Assembly: GCF_033115175.1 (NCBI RefSeq)
Contig: NC_084842.1
Coordinates: 33,935,549 to 33,999,548, forward strand
Reading direction: 5' to 3'
Length of the DNA: 64,000 nt
DNA from: Lepus europaeus
Lineage: Eukaryota; Chordata; Mammalia; Lagomorpha; Leporidae
Both the position numbers and the translations under genes were made by a program. Positions within the stretch are counted from its first letter, which is position 1; each line of letters begins with the position of its first letter. The notes under the pieces are model-generated. The model worked only from the letters and a program-made list of their open reading frames with translations, was not told where the DNA came from and did not search any database. Positions 23,048-34,091 of this stretch are shown one piece after another.

Positions 23048-23778
23048 CCTCACTGATGTTCAGTGTAGTCAGATTGTATTGTAAAATATTCTCTAAATGT
23101 GAATTTCCTATCAATGGAAATGGTGTGCTATCTGATTTTCATTTTGGATCCTTTTCCTTGGAACATTTTTGAGAATGAGTTAAAGATGAATTTTGCTAGA
23201 GCAAATGTGTGTTTACTTGTGTTAGGCACCTGTAGCCACTAAAAGTACAGTCTACTTTCAAAGGAATTTTTGTATGAAGGCAGCTTGAGTCTCACAGAAT
23301 TGTTTAAGGCCACAAGCAAGAATGAGAGATTTATTATGATTATGTCACAAGAAGGATATTCCCTCCTTTCACTCAGAACAAATATTGAGAAGGAAAATTT
23401 CTTGTCTGTTTCTGTGGACATGAGGTTTTCCCTATGTTGCCCTTATATTGAGAGAATACTGTATACTTCGAAGGTTTACACTTAATTTAGGGATCTTATA
23501 CAGACTGTCTGTTTAAGAGAAGACTTTGCCTTCCGTGAGATTGTAACTTTAAAGTCCAGTTTCACCAAAGAAAAGCTTCCTTCAGAGTGATGAATTTCCA
23601 AATTCTCTCTTGCTTCAATTTTTGCCTCCTAGGTGTCTTTATTTTTTTAATTAGGTCTTCACTGTATATACAGACACATGTATGTTTGCCTATGCTTGTA
23701 TGTAGATAGATATGAAATAACACATAGATGCACTATTTCAGAAAGTGTTTCTTCTACCAAAGTTTAGAACCACAAATG

Positions 23779-24166
23779 CCTTAGTCCATTTTGTTGTTAC
23801 AGAATACCTAAAACTGGGTAATTTATAAAGAATGGAAAGATATTTCTTATGGCTTTGGAAGCTGAGAAGCCCAAGATCAAGGTACCAGCAGGTTTGTTAT
23901 CTGGTGAAAGCTGGGGTGTCTCTGCTTCCAAGACTGGATTTTGAACAATGTGTTCCGTAGAGATGAGAGAACACCGATGCCCATGCGCCTGAAGAGCAGA
24001 GAGAGAACCAATTCCTGGAATTCCTCTGTAAGAGGCATAAAACCTAACCGTGATGGTGGGGTGCTCATGGCCTACTTGCCGATTAAATACCTCATTTCCT
24101 AGTACTGTTACCTTACAGTTCAGTTTCAACATGGTTTTTGTAGGGGACAAACACCTTAAACTGTAG
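23779..24166 (-). repeat. MaLR-type LTR (MST-like, antisense)
   Basis: CCTTAGTCCATTTTGTTGTTAC, ACTGGGTAATTTATAAAGAA, GAAGCTGAGAAGCCCAAGAT and near the right end TTCAACATGGTTTTTGTAGGGG match the reverse of the MST/MLT LTR. Open frames inside (23797-24150) are chance. Confidence 0.85.
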
Positions 24167-24667
24167 CTAGAAAGAGCAAATTTGTTTTTAAAAGAAATGT
24201 TAGATTGTTCTTAAGACCTAGTGACTTAAAGGACTCACTTTCTGAGTCTGCACCTGGCATCTTCGCTCATGGGTACATGAGTCGAACAGGAGGATTTCAC
24301 TTCTCCACATTTAGCTGTCACAGAGGTGTGGGAATTTGCCTAGTCATGGGGAATAAATTTATTGTAAATAAAACTGCAATCAATAGGTCAGAGACAACCG
24401 AGCTTACTCTCTATAGGTTTTCTGCCTCTGTCTTGACTAGGTTTTCTTCCCAGCTGTTGGCATCTTCCAGCTCTCACTGAATTTAGTACTCTCTGCTATT
24501 CATATTATACTTCATGCCGTCCTCTCTCCTGTTTCTCTCTGCCTGCACACACATCCCTTCCTACTGTTTTTATGACCATAAGATATAATTAATGTAAGTG
24601 CTAAGTAAATGTTTCTTTTTCTTTTTTTTTTACAATCTGACAGTTTTCTTTCTTTATTGTGGTTAAG

Positions 24668-24693
24668 TATATATATATATATATATATATACA
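24668..24693. repeat. (TA)n microsatellite
   Basis: About 12 TA units. Confidence 0.9.
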
Positions 24694-24747
24694 TAAAACA
24701 TATGATTAACTCAATTGATAAATTTTGACATATGTACATAATCTTGT

Positions 24748-25126
24748 TCTTTTTTTATTAAACTTTTATTTAATGAATATAAATTTCCAAAGCACAGCCC
24801 ATGGGTTACAATGGCTTCCCCCTCCCAAAACTTCCCTCCCACCCACAACCCTCCCCCCTTCCCGCTCCCTCTCCCCTTCCAATCACACCATGATTCATTT
24901 TCATTTCTCTTTATATACAGAAGATCAGTTTAGTATATATTAGGTAAAGATTTCAACAGTTTGCCCCCATATAGCAACACAAAGTGAAAAAAAATACTGT
25001 TGGAGTACTAGTTATAGCATTAAATAAGAGTGTACAGCACATTAAAGACAGAGATCCTACATAATATTTTAAAAAAAAAATTAATTTTCTATGCCATTTC
25101 CAATTTAACACCAGGTTTTTTTTTAT
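24748..25126 (-). mobile_element. L1 3' end fragment (lagomorph L1 3' UTR)
   Basis: TTTTTTATTAAACTTTTATTT, AATATAAATTTCCAAAGCAC, a C-rich block and TATATACAGAAGATCAGTTT mark the reverse of a lagomorph L1 3' UTR. It is over 90 percent like the copy at 30170-30550 by eye and stops at the same internal T-run (CACCAGGTTTTTTTT). Confidence 0.85.
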
Positions 25127-25809
25127 TGCCTAATTCTCTTGCATTTCAGAACAACTCCATATAGGGTCAATAGTCATACATTATTTATTTAATTTTTGAA
25201 TTGCCACTTGCTTTTATTAGATCAATAGGAACAAAGATACAAAATTTTTCACCTCAAGGAACAAGTAATTTCAAATTCACAGGATCTCTGACTCTTGCTC
25301 ATTGCACCAGACTTGCTGTATGCCACAATTCTTTATAGTATTTTGGGGGAGTAAATAGAACTTTTGCAAAAACCACATGAATGGGAATAAATGTCCAGAG
25401 AAAAGGCTAATTCTTTAATTCCAAGTTTCACAGAGCAGCTTTAGGTTATATGCAAAGAGTTCTGGAACAGATTTGTGAGGGAGACTGTTGGATAAGAAAG
25501 GGGAACAGTAAAGCTTGTTGAGGGGTGGAATTCTTATTATGCTTTCTTCTTACCTGCTACTCTGGGGGAACATTCAGTTGGTTGGCCAATAATTATTTAT
25601 CAAAATATGTAGACACCATAGTCTAAAAACTGAAGGCATTTTAACTAGGCTTTATTGAGTCAGATTAAAATGACTAATCATTAAAAGATGGCTTTGTCTG
25701 TATATATTCTTTATTCTATGTTAGCATCTATTAGGGAAACTTTTACCCTATTACCTATGTCTCCCTTTTCCTCACTCTCCCAATCCATGGTCCCTGGAAA
25801 CCACCTCTA

Positions 25810-26117
25810 TGTTGCTGTGGATTCGTTCTGAGAGGAGGAGTGTGGTGGCGGCAAGAGGCGCAGAGTCACCACACAGACACCGGGAGTCAGGTGAAAGCAG
25901 GCCAGAGGCAAGCAGCCCGCAGACTCATTTATTTCAGTTGATACAGCAGCTTATATAGCCGAGGCAGCCAATCTAGTCAAGGGGCGGTTTATGCCCTAGC
26001 GAATCACTGCTTGTTGCCAAGCAGGCTCCTTTGCCAGGTGGGTTCTGAAGCCATTCCTGAGTAACTGACACTCGCTTGCCAGCGGCCATCTTGGCATGGC
26101 CTTCTCATTCCACCACA
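25810..26117 (-). mobile_element. Solo LTR of an endogenous retrovirus (class II/ERVK-like by TSD)
   Basis: 308 bp bounded by TGTTG...CCACA, with the 6-bp TSD CCTCTA on both sides (25804-25809 and 26118-26123). Read on the minus strand it starts TGTGGTGGAATGAG, has a TATA box GGCTATATAA (25951-25960) and an AATAAA (25928-25933) about 20 bp further on, then a U5-like stretch ending CAGCAACA. The 6-bp duplication and the poly(A) signal close behind the TATA box (short R) fit betaretrovirus-like class II elements; a link to known rabbit ERVs is inference. No internal gag/pol/env sequence flanks it, so it is a recombined solo LTR. Confidence 0.85.
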
Positions 26118-26152
26118 CCTCTACACTCTGCTTTTATTATAAATTCAGTTTT

Positions 26153-26477
26153 GAGGCTGGTGCTGTGGTGTAGAGGATGGGGCTGCTGCCTACAGTGCCG
26201 GAGTCCCATATGGGTGCCCCTTAAAGTCTCCACTGCTCCACTTCTGATCTGGCTCTGTGCTGTGGCCTGGGGGGGCAATGAGGATGGTCCAATTTCTTGG
26301 GCCCCTGCACGCATGTGGGAGACCCAGAGGAGGAGCCTGGCTTTGGATCAGCGCAGCTCTAGCTGTTGTGGCCAGTTGGAGAGTGGACCAGCGGATGGAG
26401 GACCTCTCTCTGCCTCTCCTTCTCTCTCTGTGTGACTCTAACGTCCAAATAAATGATAAACCTTTAAAAAAATAAAT
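26153..26477 (+). mobile_element. CSINE, older type, inside an old L1
   Basis: Full element from GAGGCTGGTGCTGTGGTGTAG to AAAAAATAAATA tail. TSD AAATTCAGTTTT / AAATTCATTTTT (26141-26152 and 26478-26489). Confidence 0.93.
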
Positions 26478-26600
26478 AAATTCATTTTTAAAAGATTCTG
26501 TATATTAGTATGAGCATGCCTTCTTGTGCTTGACTTAGGTTACTGAGCATAATGTCCTTCAGATTCAGTCAATTTTTTTTTTTTTTAAATTGAGTGGCTG

Positions 26601-26917
26601 GGGGTTGGTGCCATGGCTCACTTGCTTAACCCTCCACCTGCGGCACCGGCATCCTATATGCGTGCCGGGTTCTAGTCCCGGTTGCTCCTCTTCCAGTCCA
26701 GCTCTCTGCTGTGGCCCGGGAGGGCAGTGGAGGATAGCCCAGGTGTTTGGGCTCCTGCACCCGCATGGGAGGCCAGGGGGAAGTGCTTGGCTCCTGGCTT
26801 CAGGTTGGCATAGCAGTGGCTGTGGCGGCCATTTGGGGAGTGTACCAGCAGAAGGAGGACCTTTCTCTTTGTCTCTCTCTCTCACTGTCTATAACTCTAC
26901 CTGTCAAATAAAAAAAG
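26601..26917 (+). mobile_element. CSINE, intermediate type
   Basis: Head has features of both types (TCCTATATGCGTGCC and GGGTTCTAGTCCCGG). Perfect 13-bp TSD AATTGAGTGGCTG (26588-26600 and 26918-26930). Confidence 0.95.
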
Positions 26918-27249
26918 AATTGAGTGGCTGAAAGAGAGGGAGAATTCCTAGCCATAGTTTCACTAAGATTTTGTTGAAAGCCATTTAGTTTTCAGTGAGC
27001 TTTTGAAATTGATATGTTCTTTCACAGATTATTATTTTTCTCTTATCTCCATCCTTTTAAATGATTGAAAATTATCTAAAAGTAGAAATGGAGGTGTATT
27101 TTATTAGAGGATTTGTGAGTCTGTCTTAAAATATTTTAGATACAAAATATAGTGAAGAATTTTGTATTATTTCAGTTCTGTGTGTGTGCACTTGTAACTC
27201 CATCTCCCTATATTAACATTCAAAGAGAAGATTGAAGAATGAATTTAGA

Positions 27250-27304
27250 AATCTGCAGTTGAGTCAGTGGTAGCTTAATCTGCTGTGCCATAGTACCAGC
27301 CCCT
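27250..27304 (-). mobile_element. CSINE head fragment
   Basis: GTAGCTTAATCTGCTGTGCC and ATAGTACCAGCCCC are the reverse complement of an old CSINE 5' end; the remainder is absent. Confidence 0.55.
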
Positions 27305-27379
27305 CAGTTGGTTTTTTTTTTTTTTTTTACTGTTTTTCTCCTCTAAGAACTTAAATCATTTTTTTGTGAATTTCTTTCT

Positions 27380-27725
27380 TTTTTTTTTTTTAATTTTTGA
27401 CAGGCAGAGTGGACAGTGAGAGAGAGAGACAGAGAGAAAGGTCTTCCTTTTGCCGTTGGTTCACCCTCCAATGGCCGCCGCGGTAGCGCGCTGCGGCCGG
27501 CGCACCGCGCTGTTCCGATGGCAGGAGCCAGGTGCTTCTCCTGGTCTCCCATGGGGTGCAGGGCCCAAGGACTTGGGCCATCCTCCACTGCACTCCCTGG
27601 CCACAGCAGAGAGCTGGCCTGGAAGAGGGGCAACCGGGACAGGATCGGTGCCCCGACCGGGACTAGAACCCGGTGTGCCAGCGCCGCAAGGCGGAGGATT
27701 AGCCTAGTGAGCCATGGCGCTGGCC
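27380..27725 (-). mobile_element. CSINE, young type
   Basis: Nearly identical in reverse to the copy at 4623-4971, including the GCGCGCTGCGGCCGGCGC part. TSD GTGAATTTCTTTCT / GTGAATTTATTTCT (27366-27379 and 27726-27739). Open frames over it are SINE-derived. Confidence 0.95.
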
Positions 27726-27739
27726 GTGAATTTATTTCT

Positions 27740-29256
27740 AAAGGAGGTTCCTTATATTTTCAAAAAGTCCGAATTCTTCTAATAGGAAAGTCTGTTAGGT
27801 CATTTAAAAGATAATCCGCTAACTATGGACTTTCAGGTGAGTGATCTTGGTGCTGTTATCATTGGGCTTGGATGTTGGTGGATGGTGCTGAGGAAGCCTG
27901 GAATAGAATTGAGCAAATGCCAATTGAGGCTAAATGCATGTAAGAAACCAGCATTCTGTCCTTGGAATGGCTATGTGATGTGTGAGTGCAGAAGAGGGCT
28001 TGAACTTGCAGAACTTAGAAGAAAAAGGAATAGCAGCTTGGATATAAATAAAGTCTTATGCTTGGATGCAATATAGGGCATTTCAATGAGGTGGACATTG
28101 TGGAGAGGTGTCAGACTTTGTCACTTTGCATAGACGACATAAACTACAATCAAATAATTTGGGTTGGAAGAAGAGCCCTTTTTCTGGAGATAAGTCACCC
28201 AGAGCAAGAAAATCAGCAAGTACAGAATGGTGTCGATTTAGGAAGCTAGTTATTAATGTACCTATATCCTCCTTGACACCTAACAAGATTGATAATCGCA
28301 GTTAAGTCAGCTTTAAAGTTAAGAGGGAAATTTGCTGGCACCAGCTGCCAAGACTAAAAGGATGTGCATGCCCTCGCTCTAGGAAGTGTCTGGGATGATT
28401 GATGTTTTATACTTGTTCATCTAAATACAAATTTACTACTGGGAAATAGATTAAACCTTTGGGTATTCATTTGGTAGATCAGCAAGGGAACTAAAGTGAG
28501 GCACATCACAGAGTGACTATGAATAAACTTTATTAAGAAAAACAGAGGCAATTAAACTTACTTGTCCTCTAAAAATGAGCCTTCCAATATAAGGTAGTAT
28601 ATAATTTGCTGCTGGTAACCAATTTTTCTATCCTTCTAATAACATATTTGTGATTTTAAAAAAAATTCTCACCGTAATTGGAAGATGTCTAAATAATTAA
28701 CTTCTCTCCTATGAATTCAGAAGTTTTTTGCACATAATTGGATAAGAAACAAATGTGTTATTAAATGAATGAATGAATGATTTATGAAAGAGATTACTGA
28801 ATGGAATATGCAATTTACATAATTCCATATTTATGAAATACAAAAAATAACTGGTGAAATTATATGCTTTCACCTTTACATAAATTAAGGAAAAGATAAT
28901 ATATTAAATATAATAAATATTTTACTTCCTTAAATATATTAAATTTATAATTATCATGAATATAATTTTTTCTCAAGATATTGACTATTACATTAGATTC
29001 ATTATAATTCAGGTAGGTTAAAGGGAGATATTTCTCATTAAACAGGAATAAATGTATGAGAATGAAATTTGTGGAAAAAAATTGCAACTTGCAGGAAGAC
29101 AAGGTAGAAAACTTTCAGAAGGTGTGATGAGACAGAAGATAATTTAACAATTGAACTCAAGATGATGAACAGTCATAAGAAATGTTTAAAAAGGCCGTAG
29201 TTTTTTTTTTTCTTGATACTTTTCTGAGTTCTTTAGACCAGTTATGCATAGTTTTA
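27740..29256. other. Intronic sequence, no repeat recognised
   Basis: The part at 27825-28320 is less AT-rich and has several overlapping open frames (for example 27825-28076 and 28058-28249). They show no splice-exon or protein family features. The rest is AT-rich. Confidence 0.45.
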
Positions 29257-29269
29257 ACTTTATACTAGG

Positions 29270-29588
29270 GGGCCAGTGCTGAGGCATAGTGGGTAAAGCT
29301 ACCCCCTGCCATGCTGTCATACCATATAGGCACCAGTTTGAGTCCTGGCTGCTCCTCTTCCCATCCAGCTCTCTGCTATGTCCTGGGAAAGCAGTAAAGG
29401 ATGGCCCAAGTGCTTGGGCCCCAGCATCTGCATAGGAGACCCAGAAAAAACTCCTGGCTCCTGGCTTCAGACGGGCCCAGCTCCAACTGTTGCAGTCAAT
29501 TGGGGAGTGAACCAGCGGATGGAAAACCCCTCTCTCTCTGCCTCTTCGCTCTCTGACTTTCAAATAAATAAGTAAATCTTTTAAAAAA
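29270..29588 (+). mobile_element. CSINE, older type
   Basis: Complete element; TSD AACTTTATACTAG / AACTTTACATTAG (29257-29269 and 29589-29601). Confidence 0.93.
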
Positions 29589-30069
29589 AACTTTACATTA
29601 GCATTTGGTTATCTGTGATTGCACTAATGTTAACTGTGTTGACAGTGTGAATCTCGATGTCTTGTATTATCTATTTAAAATAGTTGTTAACAAATCAAAG
29701 TATTAAATGAAGTTGAATGTCCCGTGCATGGTGTGGCATAACGTAGATTAGAAGAGGTTGTTTCTATATTAATATCATAAGCTTATATCACAGGTTCAAA
29801 ATTTTTTATTAACTCTTATGTAGCAATTATCCAACTAGCAGTGAATATGTTACCTTGAGGGCAAGTGTCATATGTCTCCCATTATAACCTTTAACACTCA
29901 CTATCTAGTTACAGAGATCTAGATTATGAATGGTGCTTTGAAATAATGTACTAATAAGGAATAATTATTAACCATACACTATTTCCACTACTGATTAACA
30001 TACTCAGTCCATTTATTCCTTATTTTACAAGTCCATGTTTAAATTTTCTTGTTTACCCACTAACCTTTA

Positions 30070-30160
30070 TCTCTAGCTATCATTTATTGACTGCATATTA
30101 TGTACCAGGCATTGGGCAAGTTGCTTTGTATATAATTCCTAAGAATCTAGGAAATATCCT
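30070..30160 (-). repeat. MIR-like fragment
   Basis: ATCATTTATTGACTGCATATTATGTACCAGGCA is the usual reverse MIR/L2 phrase (tattgagcgcctactatgtgccaggca). The L1 at 30170 cuts it off. Confidence 0.55.
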
Positions 30161-30169
30161 TGATTTTTC

Positions 30170-30920
30170 TTTCATTTTTATTAAACTTTTATTTAATGAA
30201 TATAAATTTCCAAAGTACAGCTTATGGGTTACAATGGCTTCCCCCCTCCCATAACTTCCCTCCCACCCACAACCCTCCCCTTTCCCGCTCCCTCTCCCCT
30301 TCCAATCACATCAAGATTCATTTTCAATTCTCTTTATATACAGAAGATCAGTTTAGTATATATTAGGTAAAGATTTCAAGAGTTTGCCCCCATATAGCAA
30401 CACAAAGTGAAAAAAAATACTGTTGGAGTACTAGTTATAGCATTAAATAAGAGTGTACAGCACATTAAAGACAGAGATCCTACATAATATTTTTTAATAA
30501 TTAATTAATTTTCTATGCCATTTCCAATTTAACACCAGGTTTTTTTTTTTCATTTCCAATTATCTTTATATACAGAAGATCGATTCCATATATAATTAGT
30601 AAAGATCTCATCAGTTTGTACCCACACAGAAACACAAAGTGTAAAAATACTGTTTCAGTACTAGTTATAGCATCACTGCACATTAGCCAACACATTAAGG
30701 ACAGATCCCACATGGGATGTAAGTACACAGTGACTCCTGTTGCTGACTTAACAATTTGACACTCCTGTTCATGGTGTCAGTAATCTCCCTAGGCTCTAGT
30801 CATGAGTTGCCAGGGCTATGGAAGCCTTTAGAGTTTGCTGACTTTGATCTTATTCTGATAGGGTCATAGTCAAAGTGGAAGTTCTCTCCTCCCTTCGGAG
30901 AAAGGTACCTCCTTCTTTGA
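30170..30920 (-). mobile_element. L1 3' end, 5'-truncated, with duplicated 3' UTR module
   Basis: Reverse-strand lagomorph L1 3' UTR with 9-bp TSD TGATTTTTC (30161-30169 and 30921-30929). After a T-run at about 30541-30551, the block beginning CATTTCCAATTATCTTTATATACAGAAGATC repeats, in diverged form, the block at about 30318-30500, so the 3' UTR carries two versions of one module. No ORF2 part remains. Confidence 0.88.
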
Positions 30921-31354
30921 TGATTTTTCATTTTACCTAATTGCCTATACCATTCAACAATCTATCAGTGTATCAAAACTTCTCTTCCTGTAAGATATAT
31001 TGCAAATCTATCTAATTCATTGCATATCAACACTTATACTGCCAGACTAAGCTGAGAACATCTCTTTCTCTGTTGATTGCAATGCAACCTAATTGTTTTC
31101 TCCTTTTTTCATATTTTTACAACCTTTAATTCACCCAAGGAAGCCAAGGCACATTTCTCATTGTAATGAGATAATATAATTCTTAGATCTCAATTTACCA
31201 ATGGCTTACTACTATCACATGCAGACTAAAATCTAAAATCACTACTGTGGACAATAAGAACTACTATATTATATCCCCTGAGTACCTATTTGACTCTCTC
31301 CTCACCACACTATTCCAGATCTGTGCTTTTCCAAAGACTGTGGCTCTTTAAAAA

Positions 31355-31384
31355 AGACAAAACAAAACAAAACAAAACAAAAAC
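31355..31384. repeat. (AAAAC)n simple repeat
   Basis: Five to six CAAAA units. Confidence 0.8.
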
Positions 31385-31739
31385 CTGTTATGTAAGCATA
31401 TTGTTTTCATAGAGCTGGAATGTTCTTTCTTAGATGAGCATGGCTGGGTTTTGTTCTAGTTGAGGTACCAACTTTAGTAGCAGTTTCTTAGTAGGATTTG
31501 AGACCAAGATTACTTGGGAAGTAATCCCAGGTTTCACCAAACAGAAATGGTAAATGAGACAGGGTAGAAGAAGACTTAGTAAGTGCTATACCATCAAGCA
31601 AGCTATTACTGTGTGTATCTAGAGTTTGATTCCACTGCAAAACTCTGTAAGTCCCTTTAGAAGATGACCTCAGAATTATCCCAACTAAGGGTATGGGAGT
31701 TGGGGTATTTATATTTATACACAGACTCTCTCTTTTTTT

Positions 31740-32065
31740 AAAAAAATTATTTATTTTTTATAAAGATTTATTTATTTGATAGGTAGAGTTACAGAGAGAG
31801 AGAGAGAGGTCTTCCCTCTGCTAGTTTCACTCCAACTGGCCGCAATGACTGGGACTGGAAAGAGCCAAAGCCAGAAGCCAGGAGCTTCTTCTGGGTCTCT
31901 TATGTTGTTGTAGGGGCCCATGTACTTGGGCCATCTCTGGCTGCTTTCCCAGGCCCATAGTAGAGAACTGGATTGGAAATATAGCAGCTGGGAATCAAAC
32001 CAGTGCCTGTATGGGTTGCCAGCATCTCAAGTGGGACCTAACCTGCTATGCCACAATGCTGGTCC
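31740..32065 (-). mobile_element. CSINE, older type
   Basis: TAAAGATTTATTTATTTGATAGG, core and head complement (CCACAATGCTGGTCC) are present. TSD not clear. Confidence 0.9.
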
Positions 32066-32649
32066 ACACAAATGCTTCTTGATCTTTGACCGAGGCTCCT
32101 ACTGGGAGGCATAATTTCCAGGAGGTCCTACTTGTTATAAATGGGCAAAATGAGTCCTAGAAGTTAGAGCAAAAACCCATGAAATAAAATAGAAATACTG
32201 ACAGATCAAAGTTGAACTAGTATTCACTGAAATAGTAAGGATATGGATAGATAGTCATATCACTAATAGGATATTCTCAAATACTGATATATAGATGGTA
32301 ATTTGTATGTATTTGCGAATGGATACATCTATTTGAATTCTCATCAACAAATTAAAAGTAGATAAATGAAGACTATCAATTACAGGGCTTACTCAGGTGT
32401 AAGAGCAGAGATAGAATACATAGACAGTATGCCAAGTAAGTTGATTTCTATCTGATGTATATATTGGTGTGGATCATGGAATAATCTAATAATTTAGGAA
32501 TTTTCAGTGTAATTGAGAAAGCTATATTTTTATAAAACAATCCTCTTCAGGACATATCAATAGATAACCTAAGAACCTTTTCTAAATTTTGCTTTATTTA
32601 TTCAGTCCCTACCTCACACTGGCATAAATACATAGTTTTTTAGTGACTC

Positions 32650-32997
32650 AAACCTATTACTAGCAGAATAATGGCTCCCAAAAATGTTCATATACTACTC
32701 CTTGGAACCCATCAGTGAGTTACGATGGATGGATTATAATCCTGGATTATCTTGGGGTCAACCGATATAACCACAAGGCTTCTTTTAAGTGAGAGAAGCA
32801 GCAGAGTCAGATTCAGAGTGATGTGATGTGAATAAACTCATCTGGTCACTGATGGCTTTACCCTGCTAGCATCTTGTTCCCACCCCAGTGAGAACCACCT
32901 TGAACTTTTTTCCTCTAGAACTGTAAAAGAATATAATTGTGTTATTTCAAGCAGGTAAGTCTATGGTAATGTAGTCCAGCATCAATAGGAAACTAAC
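32650..32997 (+). repeat. MaLR-type LTR (MLT1-like)
   Basis: CAGAATAATGGCTCCCAAAAATG, ATCTTGGGGTCAACCGATATAACCACAAGG, CAGAGTGATGTGATGTGA and the end AGAACTGTAAAAGAATATAATTG...CAATAGGAAACTAAC match MLT1-style LTRs in order. Confidence 0.75.
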
Positions 32998-33080
32998 ATG
33001 TTACCTAATAAAATGCATAGGTGTAAGATCAAGTAAAAACATAGTTGACCTACATTTTAAATATTTCATAGTACTGTTTC

Positions 33081-33140
33081 TTTTTTTAAGATTTATTTAT
33101 TTATTTATTTGAGAATCAGAATTACATAGAGAGAGGAGAG

Positions 33141-33180
<40 letters not shown>

Positions 33181-33437
33181 CTTCCATCGATGGTTCACTC
33201 CCCAATTGGCTGCAACGGCCGGAACTGTGCCGATCCAAAGCTAGGAGCCAGGAGCTTCTTCTGGGTCTCCCACGTGGGTGCAGGGGTCCAAGAATTTGGG
33301 CCATCTTATACTGCTTTCCCAGGCCATGGCAGAGAGCTGGATTGGAAGTGGAGCAGCTGGGTCTTGAACCGGCGCCCATATGGGATGCCAGCGCTTCAGG
33401 CCAGGGCGTTAACCCACTGCGCCAAAGCACTAGCCCC
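33081..33437 (-). mobile_element. CSINE, older type
   Basis: Complete element with a long GA run (about 33145-33178). Perfect 15-bp TSD TCATAGTACTGTTTC (33066-33080 and 33438-33452). Confidence 0.95.
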
Positions 33438-33758
33438 TCATAGTACTGTTTCAGCTGTCTGTTGATAACCAGATAGTATATTTGATCATGGAAAGAAATT
33501 GAAATTTGGATAAATAAATTGTTGGAATACTGCCTAGTTACACTCTGTTTGATGCCAGATAGCTTTTAATTTATTTTAGCTTTTAACTTTATCATATAGA
33601 TAGAATATGGTTACAGTAATAGTATTCTTGCTTCTCCCAGAAATTTATTGTACCAATTTGGATAGTTCACATAAAAAAAAAAAGTTCTAGACTACAACGT
33701 AGTACGTACAGTCTTACTTTGCTTTGTTAGAAAATATGAATGCAAAAGACGTCATCTA

Positions 33759-34091
33759 GGGGTCAGCATTGTGACTCTGCAGGTTAAGCCACTGCGTGAG
33801 ACCACAGCATCCCATATCGTAGCACCAGTTAGAGTCCCGGCTGCTCCATTTCTGAACCATCTCCCTGCTAATGCACCTGCGAAAACAGTGGAAGACGGTC
33901 CATGTGCTTGGGCCCCTTCCACCTGGATGGGGTTCCAGGCTCCTACCTTTAGCCTGGCCTGGCCCTGCCCAGCCCAGCTCAGCCATTGCAGGATTTGGGA
34001 GAGAAGATCTTTTTCGTTTTCTGTCTTTATATTTTTCTCTTTCTGTCTGTCACTCTGCCTTGCAGATAAATAAAGCAAATCTTTAGAAAAA
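33759..34091 (+). mobile_element. CSINE, older diverged type
   Basis: GGGGTCAGCATTGTGACTCTG head, GCTTGGGCCCCTTCC core and AATAAAGCAAATCTTT tail. Confidence 0.88.

Larger units (their letters stand above)
25740..26587 (-). mobile_element. Old L1 3' fragment split by an LTR and a CSINE
   Basis: Pieces at about 25740-25809, 26118-26152 and 26478-26580 join into one antisense old-L1 segment: CCAATCCATGGTCCCTGGAA, then CACTCTGCTTTTATTATAAA, then TTACTGAGCATAATGTCCTTC, the typical L1M 3' region words. The LTR at 25810-26117 and the CSINE at 26153-26477 landed inside it. Confidence 0.7.

Noticed and set aside
27825..28305. Overlapping plus-strand open frames as a possible unannotated exon
   Set aside because: No family resemblance, no consistent frame, and no convincing acceptor-donor pair around a single frame.
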